From NCBI RefSeq assembly GCF_041435015.1, contig NZ_CP107989.1, forward strand, positions 8,370,001 through 8,434,000: a stretch of 64,000 bases of DNA, given 5' to 3'. The notes under the pieces are model-generated. The model did not search any database. It was not told the DNA's origin and was given only the letters and a program-made list of their open reading frames with translations. A program made the position numbers and the translations under genes. This document shows, piece by piece, positions 54,216 to 61,973 of this stretch (the first letter of the stretch is position 1; every line of letters begins with the position of its first letter). Source of the stretch: Streptomyces canus (GTDB taxonomy: Bacteria > Actinomycetota > Actinomycetes > Streptomycetales > Streptomycetaceae).

Positions 54216-54656
54216 ATGGAGGAGCTGGACCGACAAATCGTGCAGCTGCTCGTCAAGGACGGGCGGATGAGTTACACGGACCTGGGCAAGGCCACGGGCC
54301 TGTCCACCTCGGCCGTGCACCAGCGGGTGCGACGGCTGGAGCAGCGTGGTGTCATCCGCGGGTACGCCGCGGTGGTCGACCCCGAGGCGGTGGGCCTGCC
54401 CATGACCGCCTTCATCTCGGTGAAACCGTTCGACCCCAGCGCCCCCGACGACATCGCGGACCGCCTGGCCGGCGTCCCCGAGATCGAGGCGTGCCACAGC
54501 GTGGCGGGCGACGAGAACTACATCCTGAAGGTTCGCGTGGCGACCCCGCACGAGCTGGAGGAGCTGCTGGCGAGGGTCAGGAGCCTGGCGGGGGTCTCGA
54601 CGCGTACGACGGTGGTCCTGTCGACCCCGTACGAGGCAAGGCCACCGCGCATCTGA
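54216..54656 (+). CDS. Lrp/AsnC-family regulator
   Basis: The roughly 146-residue protein has a HTH (EELDRQIVQLLVKDGRMSYT, GLSTSAVHQRVRRLEQRGVI) and a RAM-type ligand domain (IEACHSVAGDENYILKVRVA). ATG 54216 gives the normal family N-terminus. The amidohydrolase gene starts 69 bp downstream, but no functional link is shown. Effector unknown. Confidence 0.9.
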   Translation: MEELDRQIVQLLVKDGRMSYTDLGKATGLSTSAVHQRVRRLEQRGVIRGYAAVVDPEAVGLPMTAFISVKPFDPSAPDDIADRLAGVPEIEACHSVAGDENYILKVRVATPHELEELLARVRSLAGVSTRTTVVLSTPYEARPPRI

Positions 54657-54725
54657 ATCGGCGAGGGCTGTGCCGGCTGAGGGGCGCGGCTCCACGGCGG
54701 GACCGCCCCTGAAACACTGTCCCCC

Positions 54726-56321
54726 ATGAGCGCACAGCACACCGTCCTCCTCCGCCGAGGCGAAGTCCACAGCCCCGCCGACCCTTTCGCCACCGCGATG
54801 GTCGTCGAGCGCGGACAGGTGGCCTGGGTCGGTTCTGAAGGCGCCGCCGACGCCTTCGCGGACGGCGTCGACGAGGTCGTGGACCTGGACGGCGCTCTGG
54901 TCACCCCTGCGTTCACGGACGCACATGTGCACACGACCGCCACGGGTCTTGCCCTCACCGGCCTGGACCTGTCCACCGCACCTGATCTGTCCGCCGTCCT
55001 GGCCCGCGTGCGAGACTTCGCCGCCGCCCGCCCCGACGACCACGTCCTCCTCGGCCATGGCTGGGACGCCTCCCGCTGGCCCGACAGCCGCCCTCCCACA
55101 CGCGCGGAACTCGACGCGGCCACAGGCGGCCGCCCCCTCTATCTGAGCCGCATCGACGTCCACTCGGCGGTGGCGACGACGGCACTGCTCGACATGGCGT
55201 CCCTCGGAGCGGTGGACGGTCCCCTGACGGCCGACGCCCACCACGCGGTCCGCTCCAAGGCGCTCGCCTCCGTCTCCCCGGCCCAACGCGCGCAAGCGCA
55301 GCGCGCCGCCCTCGCCCACGCCGCCTCCCTCGGTATCGGCACGCTTCACGAATGCGCAGGCCCCGAGATCTCCTCCGAGGACGACTTCACCGGACTGCTG
55401 CGGCTCGCGAGCCAGGAGCCGGGCCCGAGGGTGGTCGGCTACTGGGCCGAGCGGGCCGATGAAGGCGTTGCCAAGGCGCGGCAGCTCGGTGCCCTCGGCG
55501 CCGCCGGAGACCTCTTCGTCGACGGCGCTCTCGGTTCCCACACGGCGTGCCTGCACGAGCCGTACACCGACGCCGACCACACCGGGATCGCCTACCTGGA
55601 CGCCGCCGCCGTGGCCGATCATGTGACCGCCTGCACCGAGGCGGGCCTGCAGGCCGGCTTCCACGCGATCGGCGACGCGGCGGTGGACGCCGTGGTCGAG
55701 GGCGTCCGCGCCGCCGCGGAGAAGCTGGGCCTCGCCCGCGTCCGTGCCGCCCGGCACCGTGTCGAGCACGTCGAGATGCTCACCCCCGAGGCCGTCGCCG
55801 CCTTCGCCGAACTCGGTCTGACCGCCTCCGTCCAGCCCGCCTTCGACGCCCTGTGGGGCGGCGAGGACGGCATGTACGCCCGGCGCCTGGGCCGGGAGCG
55901 GGCGAGTCGTCTGAACCCCTTCGCGGCCCTCCTGCGCGCCGGTGTCCCGCTCGCCTTCGGCTCCGACAGCCCCGTCACGCCCCTCGACCCGTGGGGCACC
56001 CTGCGTGCGGCCGCCTTCCACCGCACCCCCGAGCACCGGGTCTCGGTGCGCGCCGCCTTCACCGCGCACACCCGCGGCGGCTGGCGGGCGATCGGCCGGG
56101 ACGACGCGGGAGTCCTGGTGCCCGGCGCCCCCGCGGACTACGCCGTGTGGCGCACCGACCAACTGATCGTGCAGGCCCCCGACGACCGGGTCGCCCGCTG
56201 GTCCACCGACCCTCGCTCCGGCACCCCCGGTCTGCCCGACCTGACGCCGGGCCGTGACCTCCCCGTCTGTCTGCGGACCGTGGTCGGCGGACGGACGGTC
56301 TTCGTACGGCCGGGCGAGTGA
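54726..56321 (+). CDS. Amidohydrolase (YtcJ-like)
   Basis: The 531-residue metal-dependent hydrolase of the amidohydrolase-3 type has the metal site TPAFTDAHVHTTATG, HAIGDAAVDAV, RVEHVEMLTPEAVAAFAEL and the aspartate in PLAFGSDSPVTPLDPWGTL. YtcJ-type proteins resemble exoenzymes with broad or unknown amide substrates. No signal peptide, so cytosolic. Confidence 0.87.
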   Translation: MSAQHTVLLRRGEVHSPADPFATAMVVERGQVAWVGSEGAADAFADGVDEVVDLDGALVTPAFTDAHVHTTATGLALTGLDLSTAPDLSAVLARVRDFAAARPDDHVLLGHGWDASRWPDSRPPTRAELDAATGGRPLYLSRIDVHSAVATTALLDMASLGAVDGPLTADAHHAVRSKALASVSPAQRAQAQRAALAHAASLGIGTLHECAGPEISSEDDFTGLLRLASQEPGPRVVGYWAERADEGVAKARQLGALGAAGDLFVDGALGSHTACLHEPYTDADHTGIAYLDAAAVADHVTACTEAGLQAGFHAIGDAAVDAVVEGVRAAAEKLGLARVRAARHRVEHVEMLTPEAVAAFAELGLTASVQPAFDALWGGEDGMYARRLGRERASRLNPFAALLRAGVPLAFGSDSPVTPLDPWGTLRAAAFHRTPEHRVSVRAAFTAHTRGGWRAIGRDDAGVLVPGAPADYAVWRTDQLIVQAPDDRVARWSTDPRSGTPGLPDLTPGRDLPVCLRTVVGGRTVFVRPGE

Positions 56322-56872
56322 TCTCCGGGGGTGGCGGGGCACGGATCGTCCGCCGCCCCGCTGTCGCGCGACCTGCGCATCCTCCGCTCTGACCAGGGCG
56401 TTGTCGACAGACGTGCAGGTCAAACGACTGTTGACAGCCGACGGCAGGAGGCCGGTAGGTTCGGCCGGGTCCACCACCGGACGCCCGACCGGGGAATCTC
56501 CGCCCAGTCGTCGCAGCGCCGCTGGGTCAGGGACGGTGTGCCGCACCGGAACACCGTCACTGGGAGCCAGGCCCAGCGCTCGCGCCACGGCGAGGAGACG
56601 TTCCGTCCGGCCGGGGAGGTGTGACCCGGGTGGGGCCCGGGCGCTCAGTAGACAACGGCTTTCGGTCGACCCGCAGCCAGCGGGCCCCAGGTCGGCCCGA
56701 AGGGCGCCGGGCCCCCATCCGCAGCGAGGGCGGTGATTCCGCCATCATGGCCGAAACCATTATTCTTACCCCACTCTTGAGAAAACGACACCAGCATACG
56801 AACGCCTTGTCACGTCATCGCAGGCCGTGCGCACTATGGTGGACGCCTGCGCATTGACTCGAAGGGGCAGCA
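56322..56872. other. Long intergenic region upstream of ppm1
   Basis: About 550 bp with no supportable gene. The last 130 bp are noticeably AT-richer, and TTGTCA near 56808 could be a -35 box of the ppm1 promoter. Earlier parts give only short unrecognised frames, possibly eroded coding DNA. Confidence 0.45.
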
Positions 56873-57667
56873 GTGAACGACGGCGACGGGACCCTCACGG
56901 GCCAGGAGAGGCGATTCGGCCCGCTCGGCACGGCGTTGGTGATCATTCCGACCTTCAACGAGGCGGAGAACATCAAGGCCATCGTCGGCCGGGTGCGCAA
57001 GGCCGTCCCGGAGGCGCACGTGCTCGTGGCCGACGACAACAGCCCCGATGGCACCGGCAAGCTCGCCGACGAACTGGCCGTCGAGGACGACCAGGTCCAG
57101 GTGCTGCACCGCAAGGGCAAGGAGGGCCTCGGCGCGGCCTATCTCGCGGGCTTCCACTGGGGCCTGGAGCACGGCTACGGCGTCCTGGTCGAGATGGATG
57201 CCGACGGCTCCCACCAGCCCGAGGAACTGCCCCGCCTGCTGACCGCCCTCAAGAATGCCGACCTGGTCCTCGGCTCCCGCTGGGTGCCCGGCGGCCGGGT
57301 CGTGAACTGGCCCAAGTCCCGCGAGTTCATCTCCCGCGGCGGCAGCCTCTACTCACGCGTGGCCCTCGACCTTCCGCTGCGTGACATCACCGGCGGCTAC
57401 CGTGCCTTCCGCCGCGAGACCCTCGAAGGCCTCGGCCTCGACGACGTCGCCTCCCAGGGCTACTGCTTCCAGGTCGACCTCGCCCGCCGCGCGGTCAAGG
57501 CCGGTTACCACGTCGTCGAGGTGCCGATCACCTTCGTGGAGCGCGAACTCGGCGACTCCAAGATGAGTCGCGACATCCTCGTGGAGGCCCTGTGGCGGGT
57601 CACCACCTGGGGCGTGGGGGAGCGGGTCGGCAGGATCACCGCGCGGGGAAAGCGCGCACAGCCGTAG
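56873..57667 (+). CDS. ppm1: Polyprenol monophosphomannose synthase
   Basis: The 264-residue GT2 enzyme has VIIPTFNEAENIKAIVGRV, VLVADDNSPDGTGKLADEL, EMDADGSHQPEELPRLL (metal-binding DxD) and GSRWVPGG, then DITGGYRAFRRETLEGL. It moves mannose from GDP-mannose to polyprenol phosphate for protein O-mannosylation and other extracytoplasmic glycosylation. In S. coelicolor, Ppm1 is required for phage phiC31 infection. It has no fused lipoprotein acyltransferase, unlike mycobacterial Ppm1. GAAGGGG precedes GTG 56873. Confidence 0.93.
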   Translation: MNDGDGTLTGQERRFGPLGTALVIIPTFNEAENIKAIVGRVRKAVPEAHVLVADDNSPDGTGKLADELAVEDDQVQVLHRKGKEGLGAAYLAGFHWGLEHGYGVLVEMDADGSHQPEELPRLLTALKNADLVLGSRWVPGGRVVNWPKSREFISRGGSLYSRVALDLPLRDITGGYRAFRRETLEGLGLDDVASQGYCFQVDLARRAVKAGYHVVEVPITFVERELGDSKMSRDILVEALWRVTTWGVGERVGRITARGKRAQP

Positions 57668-57739
57668 TCCTACCGCCTCACAGCCGCGGCTGATCGTCCC
57701 CTTATCCCGTGCTGAGCCGCACCCAGGCACACTGGACGT

Positions 57740-57833
57740 ATGACGACAGGCGCTTCCGACCCCCACGTACCCCGCCCGGCCCCGCCGCTCCCGTACGCGC
57801 ACCTTCCTGCCGCTGGGCGTCGCCGCCTGGCTG
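57740..57833 (+). other. Out-of-frame N-terminal segment of fxsA
   Basis: ATG 57740 starts MTTGASDPH and reads into a frame that does not match FxsA. Removing one C from the run CCCCC at 57760-57764 would join it to the second frame, which reads ARPRRSRTRTFLPLGVAAWL and runs into LVLEIW. A one-base insertion, real or a sequencing error, separates the start codon from the gene. Confidence 0.6.
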
Positions 57834-58307
57834 GTGCTGGAGATCTGGCTGCTGACCGTGGTCGCGAGCGCGACGAGCGGATTCGCGGTGTTCCTGCTGC
57901 TGGTCGCGGGCTTCGTGCTCGGCTCGGTGGTGATCAAGCGGGCCGGCCGCCGCGCCTTCCAGAACCTGAACGAGGCGCTTCAGCGGGGCGGGGCCCCCTC
58001 GAGCTCCGGCAGTAGTGGCAACGGCCTGATGATGCTGGGCGGCCTGCTCCTGATGATCCCGGGCCTGATCTCCGACGCCGTGGGCCTGCTCCTGCTGATC
58101 CCGCCGGTCCAGAAGGCCATCGGCCGGTACGCCGAGCGCACCTTCGACCGCAAGCTGCGCGAGGCCGCTCCGGGCACCCTGGGCGATGCCTTCCAGCAGG
58201 CCCGTATGCAGCGCCCCGACGGCAAGGTGGTCCAGGGCGAGGTCATCGTCCGGGACGAGCCGGGCGGCGACACTCCGCAGGAGCCGCGGCCGCCGCTCAC
58301 GCGCTGA
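57834..58307 (+). CDS. fxsA: FxsA-family membrane protein (N-terminus lost by apparent frameshift)
   Basis: 157 residues remain in frame from GTG 57834: LEIWLLTVVASATSGFAVFL and LLVAGFVLGSVVIKRAGRRA, then GLMMLGGLLLMIPGLISDAV and GLLLLIPPVQKAIGRYAERT. This is the FxsA pattern of four membrane segments with a polar tail. The usual first segment (FLPLGVAAWLVLEIW) is present in the DNA but lies out of phase with ATG 57740. FxsA was named from F-plasmid/T7 exclusion in E. coli; its role here is unknown. Confidence 0.82.
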   Translation: MLEIWLLTVVASATSGFAVFLLLVAGFVLGSVVIKRAGRRAFQNLNEALQRGGAPSSSGSSGNGLMMLGGLLLMIPGLISDAVGLLLLIPPVQKAIGRYAERTFDRKLREAAPGTLGDAFQQARMQRPDGKVVQGEVIVRDEPGGDTPQEPRPPLTR

Positions 58308-58336
58308 GGCGGTCGCGGGCAACCGCGGGCAGCACA

Positions 58337-58379
58337 AACCGCGGGCGCGGTACGTGAATCACGTACCGCGCCCGCGGTT
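58337..58379. terminator. Bidirectional terminator between fxsA and rbpA
   Basis: A perfect 20-bp stem: the left arm (58337-58356) AACCGCGGGCGCGGTACGTG, loop AAT and right arm (58360-58379) CACGTACCGCGCCCGCGGTT. It lies between two convergent genes. Confidence 0.85.
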
Positions 58380-58402
58380 ACTTGTATGTGCTGTGTTCCC
58401 GC

Positions 58403-58777
58403 TCAGGCCGACTTGCGGCTGTCCCGGGGATGAACAGCGATGTTCATCGCGCCGGAACGCAGAACCGCCAGACGCTCCTCGAGGACCTCTTCGAGTTCCT
58501 CTCGGGTGCGTCGCTCCATCAGCATGTCCCAATGCGTACGCGCGGGCTTGGCCTTCTTCTCTTCAGGGCCGTCGCCGTCCACGAGGAGTGCCTGGGCCCC
58601 GCAGACCTTGCACTCCCACTCCGGCGGGATCTCCGCCTCGACCGAGAAGGGCATCTCAAAGCGATGTCCCTTCTCGCATGCGTACTCCACGGCCTGGCGC
58701 GGGGCCAGGTCGATGCCGCGGTCCGTCTCGTAGCTGGTCACCACGAGGCGCGTGCCGCGAAGAGCTCGCTCACTCAT
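58403..58777 (-). CDS. rbpA: RNA polymerase-binding protein RbpA
   Basis: The 124-residue actinobacterial protein starts SERALRGTRLVVTSYETDRG and has EYACEKGHRFEMPFSVEAEI with PPEWECKVCGAQALL (three zinc-type cysteines), then the basic linker and sigma-interaction domain THWDMLMERRTREELEEVLE. RbpA binds RNA polymerase and group 1 and 2 sigma factors and stabilises the open complex; it also affects rifampicin tolerance. A SigR-type promoter lies upstream. Confidence 0.96.
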   Translation of the reverse strand: MSERALRGTRLVVTSYETDRGIDLAPRQAVEYACEKGHRFEMPFSVEAEIPPEWECKVCGAQALLVDGDGPEEKKAKPARTHWDMLMERRTREELEEVLEERLAVLRSGAMNIAVHPRDSRKSA

Positions 58778-58838
58778 GAATCGTGCCTCCCGGGCTTGTC
58801 GCCCACAGGACAGGTGTCGCTGTCGTCGTCATCCGGTC

Positions 58839-58865
58839 AACGTCCGGTCGGCGGTAAAGATTCCC
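58839..58865 (-). promoter_or_regulatory. SigR-type promoter of rbpA
   Basis: On the minus strand GGGAAT (58865-58860), an 18-bp spacer, then GTT (58841-58839). This is the SigR consensus for disulfide-stress promoters, and rbpA is a known SigR target in S. coelicolor. It lies about 60 bp upstream of the rbpA ATG. Confidence 0.8.
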
Positions 58866-59044
58866 GTTCCGGGTCCCGTCCCGGGCAATGCATCGCCGTC
58901 GTAGCCGCCCCTTGTTGTACCCACCAGTGCCCGGTTTGTCACATCTACTAACAGATGTCACCCAGCGTTTCGGTATCTTTGACGCGCAGTAACGGTACGC
59001 CTGGCAGGCCAAACGCGTACACTACAGCGCTTTGGTGTTGAACG

Positions 59045-60400
59045 CTAAATCCTTTCGGGTACGGGATTGCCCGCGTCGCTGATCGCCCGCCGCACCGGAA
59101 CCCGTGCGAGCAGGGCGAATCCGATGACGAAGAAGGCCACCAGCGAGATGATCGCGTCTCGATAACTTCCGGTTACCTGGTAGGTGATCCCGAACAGGAG
59201 CGGGCCCAGCCAGCTCATGCCGCGGTCGCTCATCTCGTACGCCGAGAAGTATTCGGCCTCCTTGCCGGGCGGGACGAGATGCGAGAACAGGGAGCGGGAC
59301 AGGGCCTGGCTCCCGCCGAGGACGAGTCCGATGCCGGAAGCCAGGACGAAGAACCACACGGGTGCGCCGGCGGGCAGGAAGTATCCCGCGCCCAGGACCA
59401 CCGCCCAGGCGACCAGGGATCCGAGGATCGTGCGCTTGGCCCCGTACACCCGGGCGATCCGGCCGAGCGCCAGCGCCCCCGCCACCGCGAGCACCTGGAC
59501 CAGGAGCACGGCCGCGATGAGCGTCGACTGCCCGAGGCCCAGCTCCTCCGAGCCGTAGATCGACGCCTGGGAGATCACGGTCTGGATGCCGTCGTTGTAG
59601 ACGAGGTACGCGAGCAGGAAGGCGAGGGTGAGCGGGTGGCGGCGCATGCCGCGGACGGTGGCCGCGAGCTGCCGGAAGCCGGGTGCCGTCGTTTCCGTCG
59701 GCCCTTCTTCGCGGGAGCGGCGATCTCGCAGCCGGCGGAGCGGAATCAGCGCGAAGGCGCCCCACCACAGTCCGGCCGAGGCCAGACAGATGCGGACGGC
59801 GGCACTCTCGGAGAGGCCGAAGGAGTCGTGGCCCGTGTAGAGAACGAGGTTCGCGACCAGGACGAGGGCGCCCGCCGCGTAGCCGAAGGCCCAGCCCTTG
59901 GAGGAGACGGCGTCGCGTTCCTCGGGTGGGGCGATCTGCGGGAGGTAGGAGTTGTAGAGCATGGTGCCGACGGCCGCCGCGGCGTTCGCGACGACCAGCA
60001 GGACCCCGCCGAGGAGATACCGGTCGCCGCCGAGGAAGAACATGCCGGTCGTCGCGGCGGCCCCGGTGTAGGCGGCGGCCGCCAGGAGGGGCTTCTTACG
60101 GCCGCTGCGGTCGGCGGCGGCCCCCACCAGGGGCATCACCAGCACGGCCACGATCACCGACAGGGACACCGAGTAGGCGAAGAAGGAGCCGGCCCGCACC
60201 GGGACGCCCAGCGGATGGACGTAGCCGTCCGGGTCCGCCGCCTTCTTGGCGACCGACGTCAGATAGGGGCCGAGGAACACGGTGAGGACGCTCGTCGAGT
60301 AGACGGAGCACGCCCAGTCGTAGAAGTACCAGCCGCGCTGCTCGCGCCGCCGGTCGGCGGCCTCGTCCGTCGAGCCCGCCCGCACGGTGTCGGTGCCCAC
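59045..60400 (-). CDS. MFS transporter, Atg22/UMF1-like
   Basis: The 451-residue protein has about 12 helices. It starts RGWYFYDWACSVYSTSVLTV, the FYDWA motif of the Atg22/UMF1-like branch of MFS, and has ALVGAAADRSGRKKPLL-type motif A (PLVGAAADRSGRKKPLLAAA) and LVYNDGIQTVISQASIYGSE. Atg22 proteins export amino acids from the yeast vacuole; bacterial members are undefined. It starts 54 bp after the GDPD gene on the same strand and may be co-transcribed with it. Confidence 0.88.
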   Translation of the reverse strand: MGTDTVRAGSTDEAADRRREQRGWYFYDWACSVYSTSVLTVFLGPYLTSVAKKAADPDGYVHPLGVPVRAGSFFAYSVSLSVIVAVLVMPLVGAAADRSGRKKPLLAAAAYTGAAATTGMFFLGGDRYLLGGVLLVVANAAAAVGTMLYNSYLPQIAPPEERDAVSSKGWAFGYAAGALVLVANLVLYTGHDSFGLSESAAVRICLASAGLWWGAFALIPLRRLRDRRSREEGPTETTAPGFRQLAATVRGMRRHPLTLAFLLAYLVYNDGIQTVISQASIYGSEELGLGQSTLIAAVLLVQVLAVAGALALGRIARVYGAKRTILGSLVAWAVVLGAGYFLPAGAPVWFFVLASGIGLVLGGSQALSRSLFSHLVPPGKEAEYFSAYEMSDRGMSWLGPLLFGITYQVTGSYRDAIISLVAFFVIGFALLARVPVRRAISDAGNPVPERI

Positions 60401-60454
60401 CCGTGCCCTCGCTTCCCCGTGAAGGTGCCGTGCGCGGCCCGGGAGCGGGACGGG

Positions 60455-61222
60455 TCAGACCCAGACGCCCCGCTCCTCCATGACCTTGCGCAGTGTGTCG
60501 ATGTGATCGGTCATGATGCCATCGACGCCCAGGTCCAGAACCCGGTGCATGCGATCGGGTTCGTTGATGGTCCACACGTGCACCTGCAGCCCACGCGCGT
60601 GTGCGGCGCGCACGAAGCGGTGGTCGACCACCTGGATGCCGGACTGGGCCTCGGGCACCTGTGCGGCGACGGCCGAGCGGCGCAGTGCGGCGGGGACTCC
60701 CCAGGAGCGCAGCCGCAGGTTCAGTACACCCCGGGTGCCGTACGACGTCGCCAGGCGTGGCCCGGCCAGCCGCTGGGCGCGCATCACCCGCGCCTCGGAG
60801 AACGAGCCGACGCAGACGCGGTCCCAGGTGTCGGTGCGCTCGATGAGGTCCAGGAACGGCTGGAGGGCGGGCCCGGCCTTGATGTCCACGTTCCAGCGCG
60901 CCTCGGGGAAGGTCTCCAGGAGCTCCTCGAACAGCGGCACCGGTTCCTTGCCCGCCACACGCGCGTGCCGTACGTCGGCCCAGGGCAGGTCGGCTATCCG
61001 GCCCGCCCCGTCGGTCACCCGGTCCAGGGTCGCGTCGTGGAAGGCGACCAGCCTGCCGTCCGCCGTGGCGTGGACGTCGGTCTCCAGGTACCGGTAACCC
61101 GCCTCGACCGCCCGCCGGAACTGGAAGGCGGTGTTCTCCAGCCCGTCCGCCGCCCCGCCCCGGTGGGCGAAGGGGATGGGGCCGGGATGGTCGAGGTAGG
61201 GGTGGCGTATCCGCGAGGTCAC
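60455..61222 (-). CDS. Glycerophosphodiester phosphodiesterase
   Basis: The 255-residue GDPD barrel has AHRGGAADGLENTAFQF, YLETDVHATADGRLVAFHD, LDRVTDGAGRI and VHVWTINEPDRM near the C-terminus. The catalytic His, Glu and Asp are present. There is no signal peptide, so it is cytosolic. It cleaves deacylated phospholipids to glycerol 3-phosphate. GTG 61222 overlaps the YczE-like stop by 4 bp (GTGA). Confidence 0.9.
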   Translation of the reverse strand: MTSRIRHPYLDHPGPIPFAHRGGAADGLENTAFQFRRAVEAGYRYLETDVHATADGRLVAFHDATLDRVTDGAGRIADLPWADVRHARVAGKEPVPLFEELLETFPEARWNVDIKAGPALQPFLDLIERTDTWDRVCVGSFSEARVMRAQRLAGPRLATSYGTRGVLNLRLRSWGVPAALRRSAVAAQVPEAQSGIQVVDHRFVRAAHARGLQVHVWTINEPDRMHRVLDLGVDGIMTDHIDTLRKVMEERGVWV

Positions 61223-61872
61223 GGACGCAGTATCGCTCCCCGCGGTTGCCCGCTGGCAACGACCGTGCTGCCCTCGGATGCCGGGAGGACGGCGAACACA
61301 CGCAGGAAGAGCTGGGCGAGGGGGCCGATGGACACCGCGTACAGGACGGTTCCGATGCCGATGGTGCCGCCGAGGACGAATCCCGTGACCACGACGGCCA
61401 CTTCGACCGCGGTCCGCATCAGCCGGATCGAGCGTCCCGTCCGCCGGTGCAGCCCGGTCATGAGGCCGTCCCTGGGGCCCGGACCGAAGTCGGCGGCGAT
61501 GTAGAGGCCGGTGGCCATGCCGTTGAGGACGATGCCGGCCAGCAGGAGAGGGGTCCGTATCGCGAGACCGTGCACCTCGGGGACGGCGGCGAGGGTGGCG
61601 TCCATGGCGATGCCGACCACGAAGACGTTGGACACCGTGCCGAGTCCCGGCCGCTGGCGCAGCGGGATCCACAGGAGCAGTACCGCCGCGCCCACGATGA
61701 TCGACACGACCCCGATGGACAGTCCCGTCAGCTCGGCGAGGCCCTGGTGCAGCACGTTCCAGGGCTCGAGGCCCAGGCCCGCCTCGACGAGCAGCGCCGA
61801 GCTGGCCCCGTAGAGGGCGAGTCCGACGTACAGCTGGATCAACCGTCGTCCGCGACGGTTCTGCGTGGACAA
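61219..61872 (-). CDS. YczE/YitT-like membrane protein
   Basis: The roughly 217-residue protein has five or so helices: YVGLALYGASSALLVEAGLG, LSIGVVSIIVGAAVLLLWIP, GTVSNVFVVGIAMDATLAAV and VVVTGFVLGGTIGIGTVLYA. It is the YczE-like branch of the YitT family, of unknown function. I favour the TTG start at 61872 because GGGGGA lies 6-7 nt upstream; ATG 61914 would add 14 residues. It diverges from the MocR gene, a pairing also found in Bacillus (yczE/ycxD). Confidence 0.82.
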   Translation of the reverse strand: MSTQNRRGRRLIQLYVGLALYGASSALLVEAGLGLEPWNVLHQGLAELTGLSIGVVSIIVGAAVLLLWIPLRQRPGLGTVSNVFVVGIAMDATLAAVPEVHGLAIRTPLLLAGIVLNGMATGLYIAADFGPGPRDGLMTGLHRRTGRSIRLMRTAVEVAVVVTGFVLGGTIGIGTVLYAVSIGPLAQLFLRVFAVLPASEGSTVVASGQPRGAILRP

Positions 61873-61973
61873 GGCGCGGTCCCCCTGTGGTGGTAGTGGC
61901 CTGACGCATGACACCCTGTGGCTTGGGATGACACGCCATCCATGGCCAATTCGGGGAAGGTGGACTGATTTCA

